From Mortierella alpina (lineage: Eukaryota; Mortierellomycota; Mortierellomycetes; Mortierellales; Mortierellaceae): a stretch of DNA of 64,000 nucleotides. The DNA is taken from the NCBI GenBank assembly GCA_029449245.1, contig JANATF010000013.1, positions 1-64,000 of the forward strand, written 5' to 3'. The notes under the pieces were generated by a model. That model worked only from the letters and a program-made list of their open reading frames with translations. It was not told where the DNA came from and made no database searches. Position numbers and translations under genes: made by a program. Below, piece after piece: positions 1-8,285 of this stretch. How positions within the stretch are numbered: position 1 is the stretch's first letter; every line of letters starts with the position of its first letter.

Positions 1-333
1 AAAACCCTAAAAAACCCTAAAAAACCCTAAAAAACCCTAAAAAACCCTAAAAAACCCTAAAAAACCCTAAAAAAACCCTAAAAAACCCTAAAAAACCCTA
101 AAAAAACCCTAAAAAACCCTAAAAAACCCTAAAAAACCCTAAAAAACCCTAAAAAACCCTAAAAAAACCCTAAAAAACCCTAAAAAAACCCTAAAAAAAC
201 CCTAAAAAACCCTAAAAAACCCTAAAAAACCCTAAAAAACCCTAAAAAAAACCCTAAAAAACCCTAAAAAACCCTAAAAAAAACCCTAAAAAACCCTAAA
301 AAAACCCCTAAAAAACCCCTAAAAAACCCTTAA
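1..333. repeat. Telomere repeat array (C-strand)
   Basis: About 30 head-to-tail copies of CCCT followed by 6 to 8 A start at base 1, so the G-strand unit is T(6-8)AGGG, 10-12 bp long. The first copies are regular 10-mers. Inner copies vary in A-run length, and the last three (from about 300) degenerate to CCCCTAA and CCCTTAA before unique sequence begins. The C-rich strand read 5' to 3' from base 1 is what a left chromosome end should show. Homopolymer length differences could partly be sequencing error. Confidence 0.95.
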
Positions 334-1386
334 AATGGGCTCTCAACTCACAAGAAAAGGTTATTCGAATGAAACACTCGATTGAAGGATAATCTTGAAA
401 TGAAATTCTGCGATTAATTAATATTTGATCATCAAATAAGATTTGCTTATTCGCTTGTTATGAAATTGACAAATCATATCATTAATTTGATGCGTGTGAA
501 GCAGTTCTTACAATAATTGTGAAAAAGCGGAAGTGTGAAAATTTAATGAGGTGTGAAATTCTAAAGAGAAGTAAGATTCATGGTAAGCAGTATTGGGGCA
601 AGCAATTGGAGTACTTCAAGTGCTCAAAAATACGAGAATACAGAAATGGTGTTCCTGACGGCTTGGGTGAAGAATTGGAGACGGACTATTGGGGTGCGCT
701 TACCATGTGGATGATATCCCCAAGCTTGCATTCATTTGCAGAAGGTTGTCAATTACAGAGGGCGTTCGATTACTAAGCGTTGGATATTAGAGAGGGAATC
801 AATTACAGAGGTTTTCGAATTAGAGGGGTATTCGAAAAAGAGAAGTTTTCATTTAAGGAGGTCTTGCACTTAGAGAGAGCTTGCACCTAGAGAGTGGCCT
901 TGCACTTAGAGAGGGACCTTGCATTTACAGAGAGTTTGAGGAAAAGGTGCTTTCAGCTCGTTGAGGCTGCTTCTGCTGTTCAAGAACTGTTTGGCTCGCT
1001 TAATAGGATGGTTTTTTTGTGGAGGAAGCATATGTAGTACAGCCGGTTAGGCCAAAATAGATTGAAAATGCTGCGGGAAGCTAACAATCGTTTTAGAAGG
1101 CTGCGAGGAGTGAACAAGTTCATGAAGGTGGACGAACTGGTGGACAGTGCAAAGTGTAAGTTGTCGGAGGACTTAGACCGAAGAGCTGTTGCTGGCGAGG
1201 ACATACCTTACTGGGGGAAAAAGAGGAGAGAGGAAAGCTGTGGAGAGGAAAGCTAGCGAGGTAAATGGTGAGGAGGAGGAAGGTGAGAACGTGAAAGGTG
1301 GGAAGAGGAAAACCAAAGGGAGAAAGAGGGAGAAGAGAGGTATTCTGAGAATGCAGGCCGTAATAAACCCCGTAATCCAAGGTCCC
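334..1386. other. Subtelomeric spacer, no supported gene
   Basis: This AT-rich spacer between the telomere and the retrotransposon contains only short ORFs: 85 codons from a GTG at 519 and 64 codons at 1062. None resembles a family I know. From about 1215 the + strand becomes purine-rich, and 1215-1386 is a diverged copy of the sequence at 7003-7180 on the far side of the retroelement. The stretch may include decayed gene fragments, but I cannot name any. Confidence 0.6.
863..934. repeat. Degenerate ~18-bp tandem repeat
   Basis: Four imperfect copies of a unit like CTTGCACTTAGAGAGGG lie head to tail. Related ATTAGAGAGGG and ATTACAGAGG motifs extend back to about 750. It is a subtelomeric minisatellite of no evident function. 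Confidence 0.6.
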
Positions 1387-1714
1387 TGTCGCGTACTCGG
1401 CCCTAGGATAAGCGTAGTATCCTAGGTCAAGCCTTATTTCGCCTTTTAATGCCTTATCGACATGCGCCCCCTTTTTACTGAATGCCTTGAATTATGTCCT
1501 GACCGGTGACTATGGGTCAAAGCGGCATTACGCGCTGGGCTCAGTGTTTAGTATATATAGTCTGTAGTTCCCTCTGTACAGTTGCTCTTTACCTAGTAAC
1601 TTGAATACATCCTTGATCATACCCTGAACCCTCCTGTCTTGCCACTTCCCTTGTCCCTTCCCTCCTGCCCTTGTGAAAGGTCATCCTGTCCTTGCCCTGC
1701 CTAGATTCACGACA
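1387..1714 (+). repeat. 5' LTR
   Basis: It begins TGTCG and ends CGACA, the usual TG...CA ends within a perfect 5-bp inverted repeat. By eye it matches 6666-6993 base for base. A TATATATA box lies at 1552-1559, so transcription should start near 1582-1592. The U3/R border would then fall just before or at ACCTAGTAA (1591-1599), the segment complementary to the primer-binding site. Confidence 0.95.
1551..1599 (+). promoter_or_regulatory. Retroelement TATA box and predicted RNA 5' end
   Basis: TATATATA at 1552-1559 is the only clear TATA box in the LTR. The usual TATA-to-start distance puts the RNA 5' end at about 1582-1592. The 9-mer ACCTAGTAA (1591-1599) would therefore lie at or within a few bases of the 5' end of the transcript, where a Tf1-type self-primer must be. 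Confidence 0.7.
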
Positions 1715-1723
1715 TTACTAGGT
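1715..1723 (+). other. Primer-binding site, self-priming type
   Basis: TTACTAGGT begins at the first base after the 5' LTR and is the exact reverse complement of ACCTAGTAA at 1591-1599 in the same transcript. I recognise no tRNA 3'-end complement here (these normally begin TGG). In Tf1 and related chromoviruses the first bases of the RNA fold back onto the PBS, are cleaved, and prime minus-strand synthesis. Position and polarity fit that mechanism. Confidence 0.8.
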
Positions 1724-1763
1724 CAAACAACTTTGACCTTTCTACCCACGTCCCTGCCCAGCC

Positions 1764-2978
1764 ATGAGTCTCGAAACCGCCAACCAGAATTTTGAAGCCC
1801 TCCAAACTCGTGTCAAAACCATCGAGGACACTCTCCTCGAGCAAGCCAGCCCGGTCGTAGCGGATCTCAAAAACCGCGTTCAGTCGCTCGAAAGCCAGCT
1901 CACCGCGTACGGACCCCTCCTCAAGTTCTTACAGACCAACCATAGTTTCGTCGAGGATCTCATCAAAATGGTCGAACCAAGATTCAAAACGATCGAAGGA
2001 CAGATCATTGCTCTGAATGCCATCAACGAGAACAATACCTTCCAGAAAGATATGCTCCGGGGCCTCAAGACCCTTGCCGAAGCCACCAAGACTCAGTCGG
2101 TGGCCAAGCCCAAGATCGACTCCCCCGAGAAGTTCACTGGTAAAAGAGAAGACTGGAAAACTTTCCAGTCTCAGCTGGAGCTGTACTTCTTGGCTCAGAG
2201 CTCGCAGCATCCAACGGATGCCTCTAAAATCATGTTCATCATCTCCCGTCTGGGGGACACCGCGGCCTATAAGTATATGGAAAAGCACATCCCTGCTTTT
2301 AAGCTGGATGACGAAGTAAGACCCGCGATCATTAGCAGCCTTGATAAGTTTTGGTCGGTCATGACCAAGAATTTCGGCGTCACCAACGCCCACATCGTGG
2401 CCGAGTCTCAACTCCGCGCCTTGAAGCAAAAAGGCTCGGCGTTGGACTACACCAATAAGTTTGTCCAGTTGGTTGCCGATACCGAGTGGAACGACGCTGC
2501 CAAAATCTCCCAGTACCGGATTGGCCTCAAAGAATCGGTCCAAGAAACCATGTCACGCCAGGAGGAACCGCGCACGTTCTATGAGTTCTCTGATTTGGCT
2601 ATTGAGATCGACACTCGCCAATATGGTTACTTTCTGCAAAGACAACCTGTTCGTTCCACAACAACCTTGAATAGCGCCCGCAACTCGACCCCTGTTTCCG
2701 TCCCGCGACCATTCGCTCCCGCCGCGTCCGTTGCCGCCCCGTCCATGGCCATGGACCTCAGCCAAGCCCAGCACCGCCCTGTGAGCGCCGAAGAAAAACA
2801 GCGACGCAGAGATAACGATCTCTGTAGCTACTGTGGTTTGGAGGGACACTGGGTTAAGGAGTGTCCCACCAAACCCGCGAACACCAGACTCGGTAACAAG
2901 GCTCAACACACTCTCTCTAGTGCCACCACTGCCAACACTAGCCCCTTCGTGTTCGATTTGGGAAACGACGACGCCTAG
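1764..2978 (+). CDS. gag: Gag polyprotein of the chromovirus
   Basis: This 404-residue structural protein would form the retrotransposon particle and bind the genomic RNA. A coiled-coil-like N-terminus (residues about 5-100) is followed by a retrotransposon-gag capsid region with the usual FTGKREDWKTF and QLELYF motifs (about 120-290). A low-complexity Pro/Ser/Ala linker comes next, then one CCHC zinc knuckle, CSYCGLEGHWVKEC, at about 353-366. The ATG at 1764 is the first in frame after the LTR and PBS. The TAG at 2976-2978 ends gag. Pol lies in the -1 frame, which is already open upstream of this stop, and a slippery heptamer sits 10 nt before it. Confidence 0.93.
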   Translation: MSLETANQNFEALQTRVKTIEDTLLEQASPVVADLKNRVQSLESQLTAYGPLLKFLQTNHSFVEDLIKMVEPRFKTIEGQIIALNAINENNTFQKDMLRGLKTLAEATKTQSVAKPKIDSPEKFTGKREDWKTFQSQLELYFLAQSSQHPTDASKIMFIISRLGDTAAYKYMEKHIPAFKLDDEVRPAIISSLDKFWSVMTKNFGVTNAHIVAESQLRALKQKGSALDYTNKFVQLVADTEWNDAAKISQYRIGLKESVQETMSRQEEPRTFYEFSDLAIEIDTRQYGYFLQRQPVRSTTTLNSARNSTPVSVPRPFAPAASVAAPSMAMDLSQAQHRPVSAEEKQRRRDNDLCSYCGLEGHWVKECPTKPANTRLGNKAQHTLSSATTANTSPFVFDLGNDDA

Positions 2979-3024
2979 TAAAGAGTGGAGAAGCCCATCT
3001 AGGCCAACTTTTCAATGTTTCTCC
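2960..3024 (+). promoter_or_regulatory. Programmed -1 ribosomal frameshift signal (gag-pol)
   Basis: GGGAAAC at 2960-2966 is read in the gag frame as G GGA AAC, a canonical X XXY YYZ heptamer. After a 6-nt spacer comes GCCTAG (2973-2978), which pairs perfectly with CTAGGC (2999-3004). Loop bases 2987-2994 (GGAGAAGC) can pair with 3017-3024 (GTTTCTCC, one G-U pair), giving an H-type pseudoknot. The -1 frame stays open from here into pol. GGGAAAC is a known slippery heptamer in retroviral gag-pro frameshifting. Confidence 0.8.
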
Positions 3025-3109
3025 TGTTCACGACCCTATCCACGACTCCGCTCCCATCACCATTCCTGTCACTCTGTATTTCCAGGGGTCCTCCCTCCCC
3101 GTCAATGCC

Positions 3110-6100
3110 ATGATTGATTCTGGGGCTACAATTTCCTTCATTCATCAGAACCTCGCCAAAGTACATCACCTACCCATTGTCGATCAACAACTCAACATTG
3201 CCCTCGCCAATGGTACCATCCACTCTTCCCACCACTCCACTCGTCTTGTCATGCAATCCAGCCCAGAACATTTTGAAGTACATTCCTTTCAACTCATCAC
3301 GCTCGGTAACTATTCTGTGATCCTTGGAATGGACTGGCTAAAAAAGCACAGCCCCTCCATCAACTGGGATCAGAGAACAGTGACTCTCGCCTGCACTCAA
3401 AATCACAACTTCTCTGCCTTGTCACATCTTGCTCGATCCACACTACCTACTTCTATCCTGCCCTTCGCCAGTCAAACACGCTCTGCTTCCCCTCCTCTAG
3501 TTCTCAAACCTGCACCAATTACTATCATTTACCCACCTGTGCCTGTCCCTGTCAGAAACCCAACTTCCATGGATATTGCCCTGGTCAGCAACGCCAATTT
3601 CTGTCAATTGCTCAAGCAGGGACAGGGTGTAGGCTACATGATGGACATCTCTCAAGTCGAAGAATTGTCTACCGCGACTCTTAGTGATGATGAACCAACA
3701 ATCCAGCTCCCTGAAAAATACGCTGAATACTCTCAAGTGTTCTCCAAGACTCAGGCGGACAAACTCCCGCCACACCGACCCTACGACCATAGTATTCCCA
3801 TTGCAGAAGGCGCCAACGTACCTTTTGGGCCTGTCTACAATCTCTCGCAGACGGAGCTCAAGGCCCTACACGAATATCTCAAAGAAAACCTGGCTAAAGG
3901 TTTCATTCGCCGCTCGGAATCCCCAGCCGGAGCGCCCATTCTCTTTGTCAAGAAAAAAGACGGTTCCCTTCGCCTTTGTGTCGATTACCGGGGACTTAAC
4001 AAAATCACAACTCCCAATCGATGCCCTTTACCACTGATCTCCGAAACGTTTGACCAGTTAGGAAAAGCCAAGTATTTTACCAAATTGGACATGCGTGGTG
4101 CCTACAACCTTCTCCGAATAGCGAAAGGCGACGAGTGGAAAACCGCGTTTCGCTGTCGTTACGGTCACTTTGAGTATCAAGTCATGCCATTCGGGCTCAT
4201 GAATGCCCCAGGAACCTTCCAAGCGTTCGTGAACGACGTCCTGCGCGACTACTTGGATGATTTTGTTGTTGTCTACCTTGACGATATTCTCATATATTCC
4301 GAATCACTTGACGAGCACACCGCACAAGTCAAAAAGGTCCTCAAGAAATTAGAAGCTGCGGGCATCTGTCTGAAACTCGAGAAATGTGCGTTCGATAAGC
4401 AAGAGGTCTCGTTCCTGGGATTCATCATTGGTGTTAACGGCATCTCGATGGATCCTGCCAAGGTGGCCGCCATTCAAGAATGGGCTACCCCTAAATCAGC
4501 TTTTGACATTCAGGTGTTCCTCGGACTCGCTAACTTCTACCGCCGCTTCGTCAAGAACTACTCCAAAGTAGCCACCCCTCTCACCACTCTGCTCAAGAAG
4601 AATGCCAAGTTCATTTGGTCAAGAGCCGCGCAAGACGCTTTTGAAGAACTCAAAGCTCGTTTGATGTCTGGCCCGATCCTCCGTCACTTTGATCACACAA
4701 AAGCGTGTGTCATCGAAGTCGATGCCTCCGACTACGCCCTCGGAGGAGTTTGCAGCCAATATGATGACGATGACCACCTCCACCCTGTTGCCTTCTACTC
4801 CAGAAAACTCCTGCCTGCGGAAATGAATTACCAGATCTATGACAAAGAACTGTTAGCCATTGTGTGCGCCTTCAAGCACTGGCGACACTACCTTGAGTTC
4901 TCAGCCTCTACCACAGTCGTCCTTACTGACCACCGCAATCTGGAATATTTTACAACCACCCGCAACCTTAGCCGTCGCCAGGTCCGCTGGTCTGAAGTCC
5001 TATCGGACTATAATTTTGTCATCAAATACCGCCCTGGCTCGCAGAACGCTGCGGCTGACTCTTTGTCTCGGAGAGACAAACCTGAGGAGGGGAGTGCGGC
5101 TGCACTAAGCAAGACCGCCTTAACCCTCCTGCCACCAATTCAATTTTTGAATGCCCTACAAGCCCTGCCGCTGCTCCCAGAGAAGTCAGCCATTCAAGAA
5201 TTAATTACGCATTCACTTCCTAACGACCCTACATTCAGCGCGATCCTTGCTGAGAACCTTGAGACGCCAGACCCTGACGGCCTCTACTCTGTCCAGGACG
5301 GCCTTCTACTACATGACGGCCTGGTCTGTGTCCCCGACGACCCGGATCTCAAGAAAATGATCCTTGAAGAATGCCACGATTCTCCCACTGCGGGGCACTT
5401 TGGTATTACTAAAACATTTGATCTTGTCTCTCGCACGTTCTTTTGGCCCAGCATGCGACAATATATCAAGAATTACGTCGGTGGATGCGATATTTGCCAA
5501 CGTAGCAAGTCAAGCAATCACAAGCCGTATGGCCTCCTGCAATCCTTGCCGATCCCTGATCGGCCCTGGTCCTCGATCTCCGTAGACTTTATCACTCAAC
5601 TGCCCGCCTCCAAGGGCTACACCGCGATATGTGTCTTCGTCGATCGATTCACGAAGATGGCTCACTTTGCCCCTACCACAGATACCGTGGACGCGGAGGG
5701 TACCGTGCAGCTCTTCTTGGAAAAAGTCTTCGCCGCCCACGGTCTTCCAGACGATGTCGTCTCCGATAGAGGCGTCACCTTCACTTCTAAGTTCACTAAG
5801 ACAGTCTTCAAGGCTCTCCAGATCGAGCAGAACCTCTCTACTGCATTCCATCCTAGGACTGACGGCCAGACTGAGAGAGTCAACTCGATTCTCGAGCAGT
5901 ACCTACGCTGTTATATCGACTATCAACAGTCAAACTGGAGCACTTTACTCCCGCTCGCCGAGTTCACTTACAACAACACGGAACACTCGTCCACGAAGAC
6001 AACTCCTTTCTTCGCTAACTTTGGTTTCCACCCCAAGTTCTCAGTTACCGTACCCCGGGTGACTAAGGACAACATCCCTTGCCCTGACCACATCAAGGCT

Positions 6101-6655
6101 CTTCTAGACATTCATTCTGAGATGAAGTTCAACATCCAGTCTGCGAATGAAAGACACGCCCGACATTTTGATACCAAAACAATAGCTCAGCCTGATTTCA
6201 GTGTTGGCGACAAAGTCTGGTTAGACGCCCGAAATCTCCGTACCGAGCGGGCAGCCAAGAAACTTGACTACAAACGAGTTGGCCCTTTTCAAATACTCGA
6301 GAAGGTTGGAACTCGCTCATACCGCCTGGATCTCCCAAGTACCATGAAGATCCACCCGATCTTCCACGTCGGCCTCCTCGAGCGTTTCCGCCAAGATACG
6401 ATCCCGGGTCGGACACCTAAACCTCTACCTCCACTCGTCGTTGCTGGAGAAGAGGAGTTCGAAGTCGAAGCCATCCTAGACTCCAAAGTGGCCCGTGGCA
6501 GACTCCTCTACCATGTCCACTGGAAAGGCTACCCCATATCTGCTCGCACTTGGGAGCCTGCTGAGTTGGTTCAAGGCGCCCCGAGACTCATCAAGCAGTT
6601 TCATCATGCTCACCCTCACAAACCCGGCCCTACGCTTCGCGGAGCTCAGCCCTAA
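3110..6655 (+). CDS. pol: Pol polyprotein: PR-RT-RNase H-integrase-chromodomain
   Basis: Residues are numbered from the ATG at 3110; the true N-terminus probably comes from frameshifting near 2966, since the frame is open upstream of 2975. Domains in order: aspartic protease with active-site DSGAT at residues 3-7; reverse transcriptase with YLDDI at about 389-393; RNase H with EVDASDYALGG near 536; integrase with an HHCC zinc domain (about 750-800, ending CDICQRSK) and a DD35E core (D about 826 in VDFITQ, D about 886 in SDRGV, E about 922 in DGQTERV); and a chromodomain (about 1115-1165, with VHWKGYP and TWEP). All catalytic residues are present and the frame is uninterrupted over 1,181 codons. 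The chromodomain is expected to direct integration to modified chromatin, which fits the subtelomeric site. Confidence 0.95.
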   Translation: MIDSGATISFIHQNLAKVHHLPIVDQQLNIALANGTIHSSHHSTRLVMQSSPEHFEVHSFQLITLGNYSVILGMDWLKKHSPSINWDQRTVTLACTQNHNFSALSHLARSTLPTSILPFASQTRSASPPLVLKPAPITIIYPPVPVPVRNPTSMDIALVSNANFCQLLKQGQGVGYMMDISQVEELSTATLSDDEPTIQLPEKYAEYSQVFSKTQADKLPPHRPYDHSIPIAEGANVPFGPVYNLSQTELKALHEYLKENLAKGFIRRSESPAGAPILFVKKKDGSLRLCVDYRGLNKITTPNRCPLPLISETFDQLGKAKYFTKLDMRGAYNLLRIAKGDEWKTAFRCRYGHFEYQVMPFGLMNAPGTFQAFVNDVLRDYLDDFVVVYLDDILIYSESLDEHTAQVKKVLKKLEAAGICLKLEKCAFDKQEVSFLGFIIGVNGISMDPAKVAAIQEWATPKSAFDIQVFLGLANFYRRFVKNYSKVATPLTTLLKKNAKFIWSRAAQDAFEELKARLMSGPILRHFDHTKACVIEVDASDYALGGVCSQYDDDDHLHPVAFYSRKLLPAEMNYQIYDKELLAIVCAFKHWRHYLEFSASTTVVLTDHRNLEYFTTTRNLSRRQVRWSEVLSDYNFVIKYRPGSQNAAADSLSRRDKPEEGSAAALSKTALTLLPPIQFLNALQALPLLPEKSAIQELITHSLPNDPTFSAILAENLETPDPDGLYSVQDGLLLHDGLVCVPDDPDLKKMILEECHDSPTAGHFGITKTFDLVSRTFFWPSMRQYIKNYVGGCDICQRSKSSNHKPYGLLQSLPIPDRPWSSISVDFITQLPASKGYTAICVFVDRFTKMAHFAPTTDTVDAEGTVQLFLEKVFAAHGLPDDVVSDRGVTFTSKFTKTVFKALQIEQNLSTAFHPRTDGQTERVNSILEQYLRCYIDYQQSNWSTLLPLAEFTYNNTEHSSTKTTPFFANFGFHPKFSVTVPRVTKDNIPCPDHIKALLDIHSEMKFNIQSANERHARHFDTKTIAQPDFSVGDKVWLDARNLRTERAAKKLDYKRVGPFQILEKVGTRSYRLDLPSTMKIHPIFHVGLLERFRQDTIPGRTPKPLPPLVVAGEEEFEVEAILDSKVARGRLLYHVHWKGYPISARTWEPAELVQGAPRLIKQFHHAHPHKPGPTLRGAQP

Positions 6656-6664
6656 ATGGGGGGG
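6654..6664 (+). other. Polypurine tract
   Basis: AAATGGGGGGG, with one interrupting T, overlaps the pol stop codon and ends one base before the 3' LTR. It is the expected plus-strand primer. Confidence 0.75.
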
Positions 6665-6665
6665 T

Positions 6666-6993
6666 TGTCGCGTACTCGGCCCTAGGATAAGCGTAGTATC
6701 CTAGGTCAAGCCTTATTTCGCCTTTTAATGCCTTATCGACATGCGCCCCCTTTTTACTGAATGCCTTGAATTATGTCCTGACCGGTGACTATGGGTCAAA
6801 GCGGCATTACGCGCTGGGCTCAGTGTTTAGTATATATAGTCTGTAGTTCCCTCTGTACAGTTGCTCTTTACCTAGTAACTTGAATACATCCTTGATCATA
6901 CCCTGAACCCTCCTGTCTTGCCACTTCCCTTGTCCCTTCCCTCCTGCCCTTGTGAAAGGTCATCCTGTCCTTGCCCTGCCTAGATTCACGACA
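6666..6993 (+). repeat. 3' LTR
   Basis: A 328-bp copy of 1387-1714 with the same TGTCG...CGACA ends. I found no difference between the two by eye, which implies a very recent insertion or recent homogenisation. Confidence 0.95.
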
Positions 6994-7966
6994 GATGCTG
7001 AGCACACTGAGGAGAGAGGAAAGCTGCGCAGAGGAACGCCAGCGATGTAAAAGGTGAGGACGTCGAAGGTGACGACGTGAAAGGTGGGAAGAGGAAAAGC
7101 CAAGGGAGAATGAGGAAGAAGAGAGGTATGTCTTAGAATGAAGGCTGTAATACACCCTTTAATCCATAGTCGCATATGCTCTGCATTTTAGCCTTGGCTT
7201 ACTTTATGCTCTTTGTCTTCCGTCCTGCCTGCTCCTTTCCTGCCACCCGCCCCTACTCGTCTTTGATACAGGCAAGGTAAGCTTCATGATCCCCCCCCCC
7301 CCACACACACACACACACACAGGAAGAGGTAACACAGCTTGCACTGTAGGATCTGGGAAGGTCTTTGGTTTCCTGGAGTCTGTGTATTTTGGTCTGGACA
7401 AGCAGAGTTGGCAGAGCTTTTCTTTTGACTTGTGTTGCCTGCTTCCCCTAGTCTTACCAGCAGCATGGAGCGGGAAGATGGCATCGCACTAGCCTTGATT
7501 GCTTGCTTGCAAATTGGTGGCAAGCGTTGGACGAGGTAAAAACCAGGATTGAAGCGATGATTGTGGAATCGAATTTGGAATGAGCTTGACTCATTCACCT
7601 ACTGCATTGACATTCCTTGTGCTCACGATGATGCATTTCTGCTTCTATGTGTAACGACAGCATGCAAGGGCGTCTCTGTACTTTGCGAGACAGCGTCGTC
7701 AGTGGAGTGGCTCGAGAAAAGTGATGTTAAGCTCTGCACAAGCTTTTCTTTTCTTTCCTCCTCTCATCGCTGGTCGTTCACCTCTTTTCAGAAGCACGCA
7801 AGGTAAGCTCCATCTCTTTCGATACCCCTCTCAAGCACCTCTTTCATCAAAAGCCATGCGACTGCAGTTCCACAAACTCTGTTTTCTTGAAATGAGGAAT
7901 GAGCCAGCTCAATTGACAAGCTTTTTTTTTTTTAGCTTTCTCTCATTACCTCAGCATCGCTAGCAA

Positions 7967-8161
7967 AATGGAAGTCAAGGCAGCGGGCAACCTCTCGCTA
8001 TAACAAATCGAGGGCAAGGCAGCGGGTCCACTTCCCCGCTGGCTAAACATGGAAGGCAAGCTAGGCAGCGGGCACCCTCTCGCTATACCAAACCGAGGGC
8101 AAGGCAGCGGGTCCACTTCCCCGCTGGCTAAACAATAAAACATGGAAGGCAAGGTAGCGGG
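7967..8161. repeat. ~85-90-bp tandem repeat, two copies and a fragment
   Basis: Each unit contains GCAGCGGGC, CTCTCGCTATA, GAGGGCAAGGCAGCGGG and TCCACTTCCCCGCTGGC and ends TAAACATG. Unit 1 runs to about 8050, unit 2 to about 8143, and a truncated third begins there. The copies differ by small substitutions and one insertion. Confidence 0.8.
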
Positions 8162-8196
8162 ATTGTCACTTCTTCGCTCTACAAAGGCAAAGTGAA

Positions 8197-8285
8197 AGTG
8201 GAGTCAACCACTATAAAAAACAGTGGAGTAAACCACAGTCAGTGGAGACCATTAAAAATCAGTGGAGTCAACCACTTCAAAAAAC
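8197..8285. repeat. Short palindromic tandem repeat AGTGGAGTCAACCACT
   Basis: Four copies start at 8197, 8222, 8241 and 8261, spaced 19-25 bp and separated by A-rich linkers. The first and last have AGTGG/CCACT arms around a 6-base loop; the middle two are eroded. Confidence 0.7.

Larger units (their letters stand above)
1387..6993 (+). mobile_element. Ty3/mdg4-type LTR retrotransposon (chromovirus)
   Basis: This 5,607-bp element is structurally complete. It has two 328-bp LTRs that I read as identical, a primer-binding site right after the 5' LTR, gag (1764-2978), pol (3110-6655) in the -1 frame, and a purine tract directly before the 3' LTR. The pol order is protease, reverse transcriptase, RNase H, integrase, chromodomain, which defines a Ty3-group chromovirus; the self-complementary PBS points to the Tf1/sushi branch. 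No reading frame is broken, so it may be autonomous. The bases next to the LTRs (GTCCC on the left, GATGC on the right) do not form a target-site duplication. Confidence 0.96.

Noticed and set aside
519-776. 85-codon subtelomeric ORF
   Set aside because: It starts with GTG, the first ATG is internal, and no similarity or splice context was recognised.
1929-2543. Minus-strand ORF of 204 codons inside gag
   Set aside because: It lies entirely antisense to a gag gene with clear family motifs and shows no domain. It is a shadow frame.
8197-8285. Regularly spaced short palindromic repeats resembling a CRISPR array
   Set aside because: There are only four copies with irregular 3-9-base A-rich linkers, in a eukaryotic subtelomere. 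It is a minisatellite.
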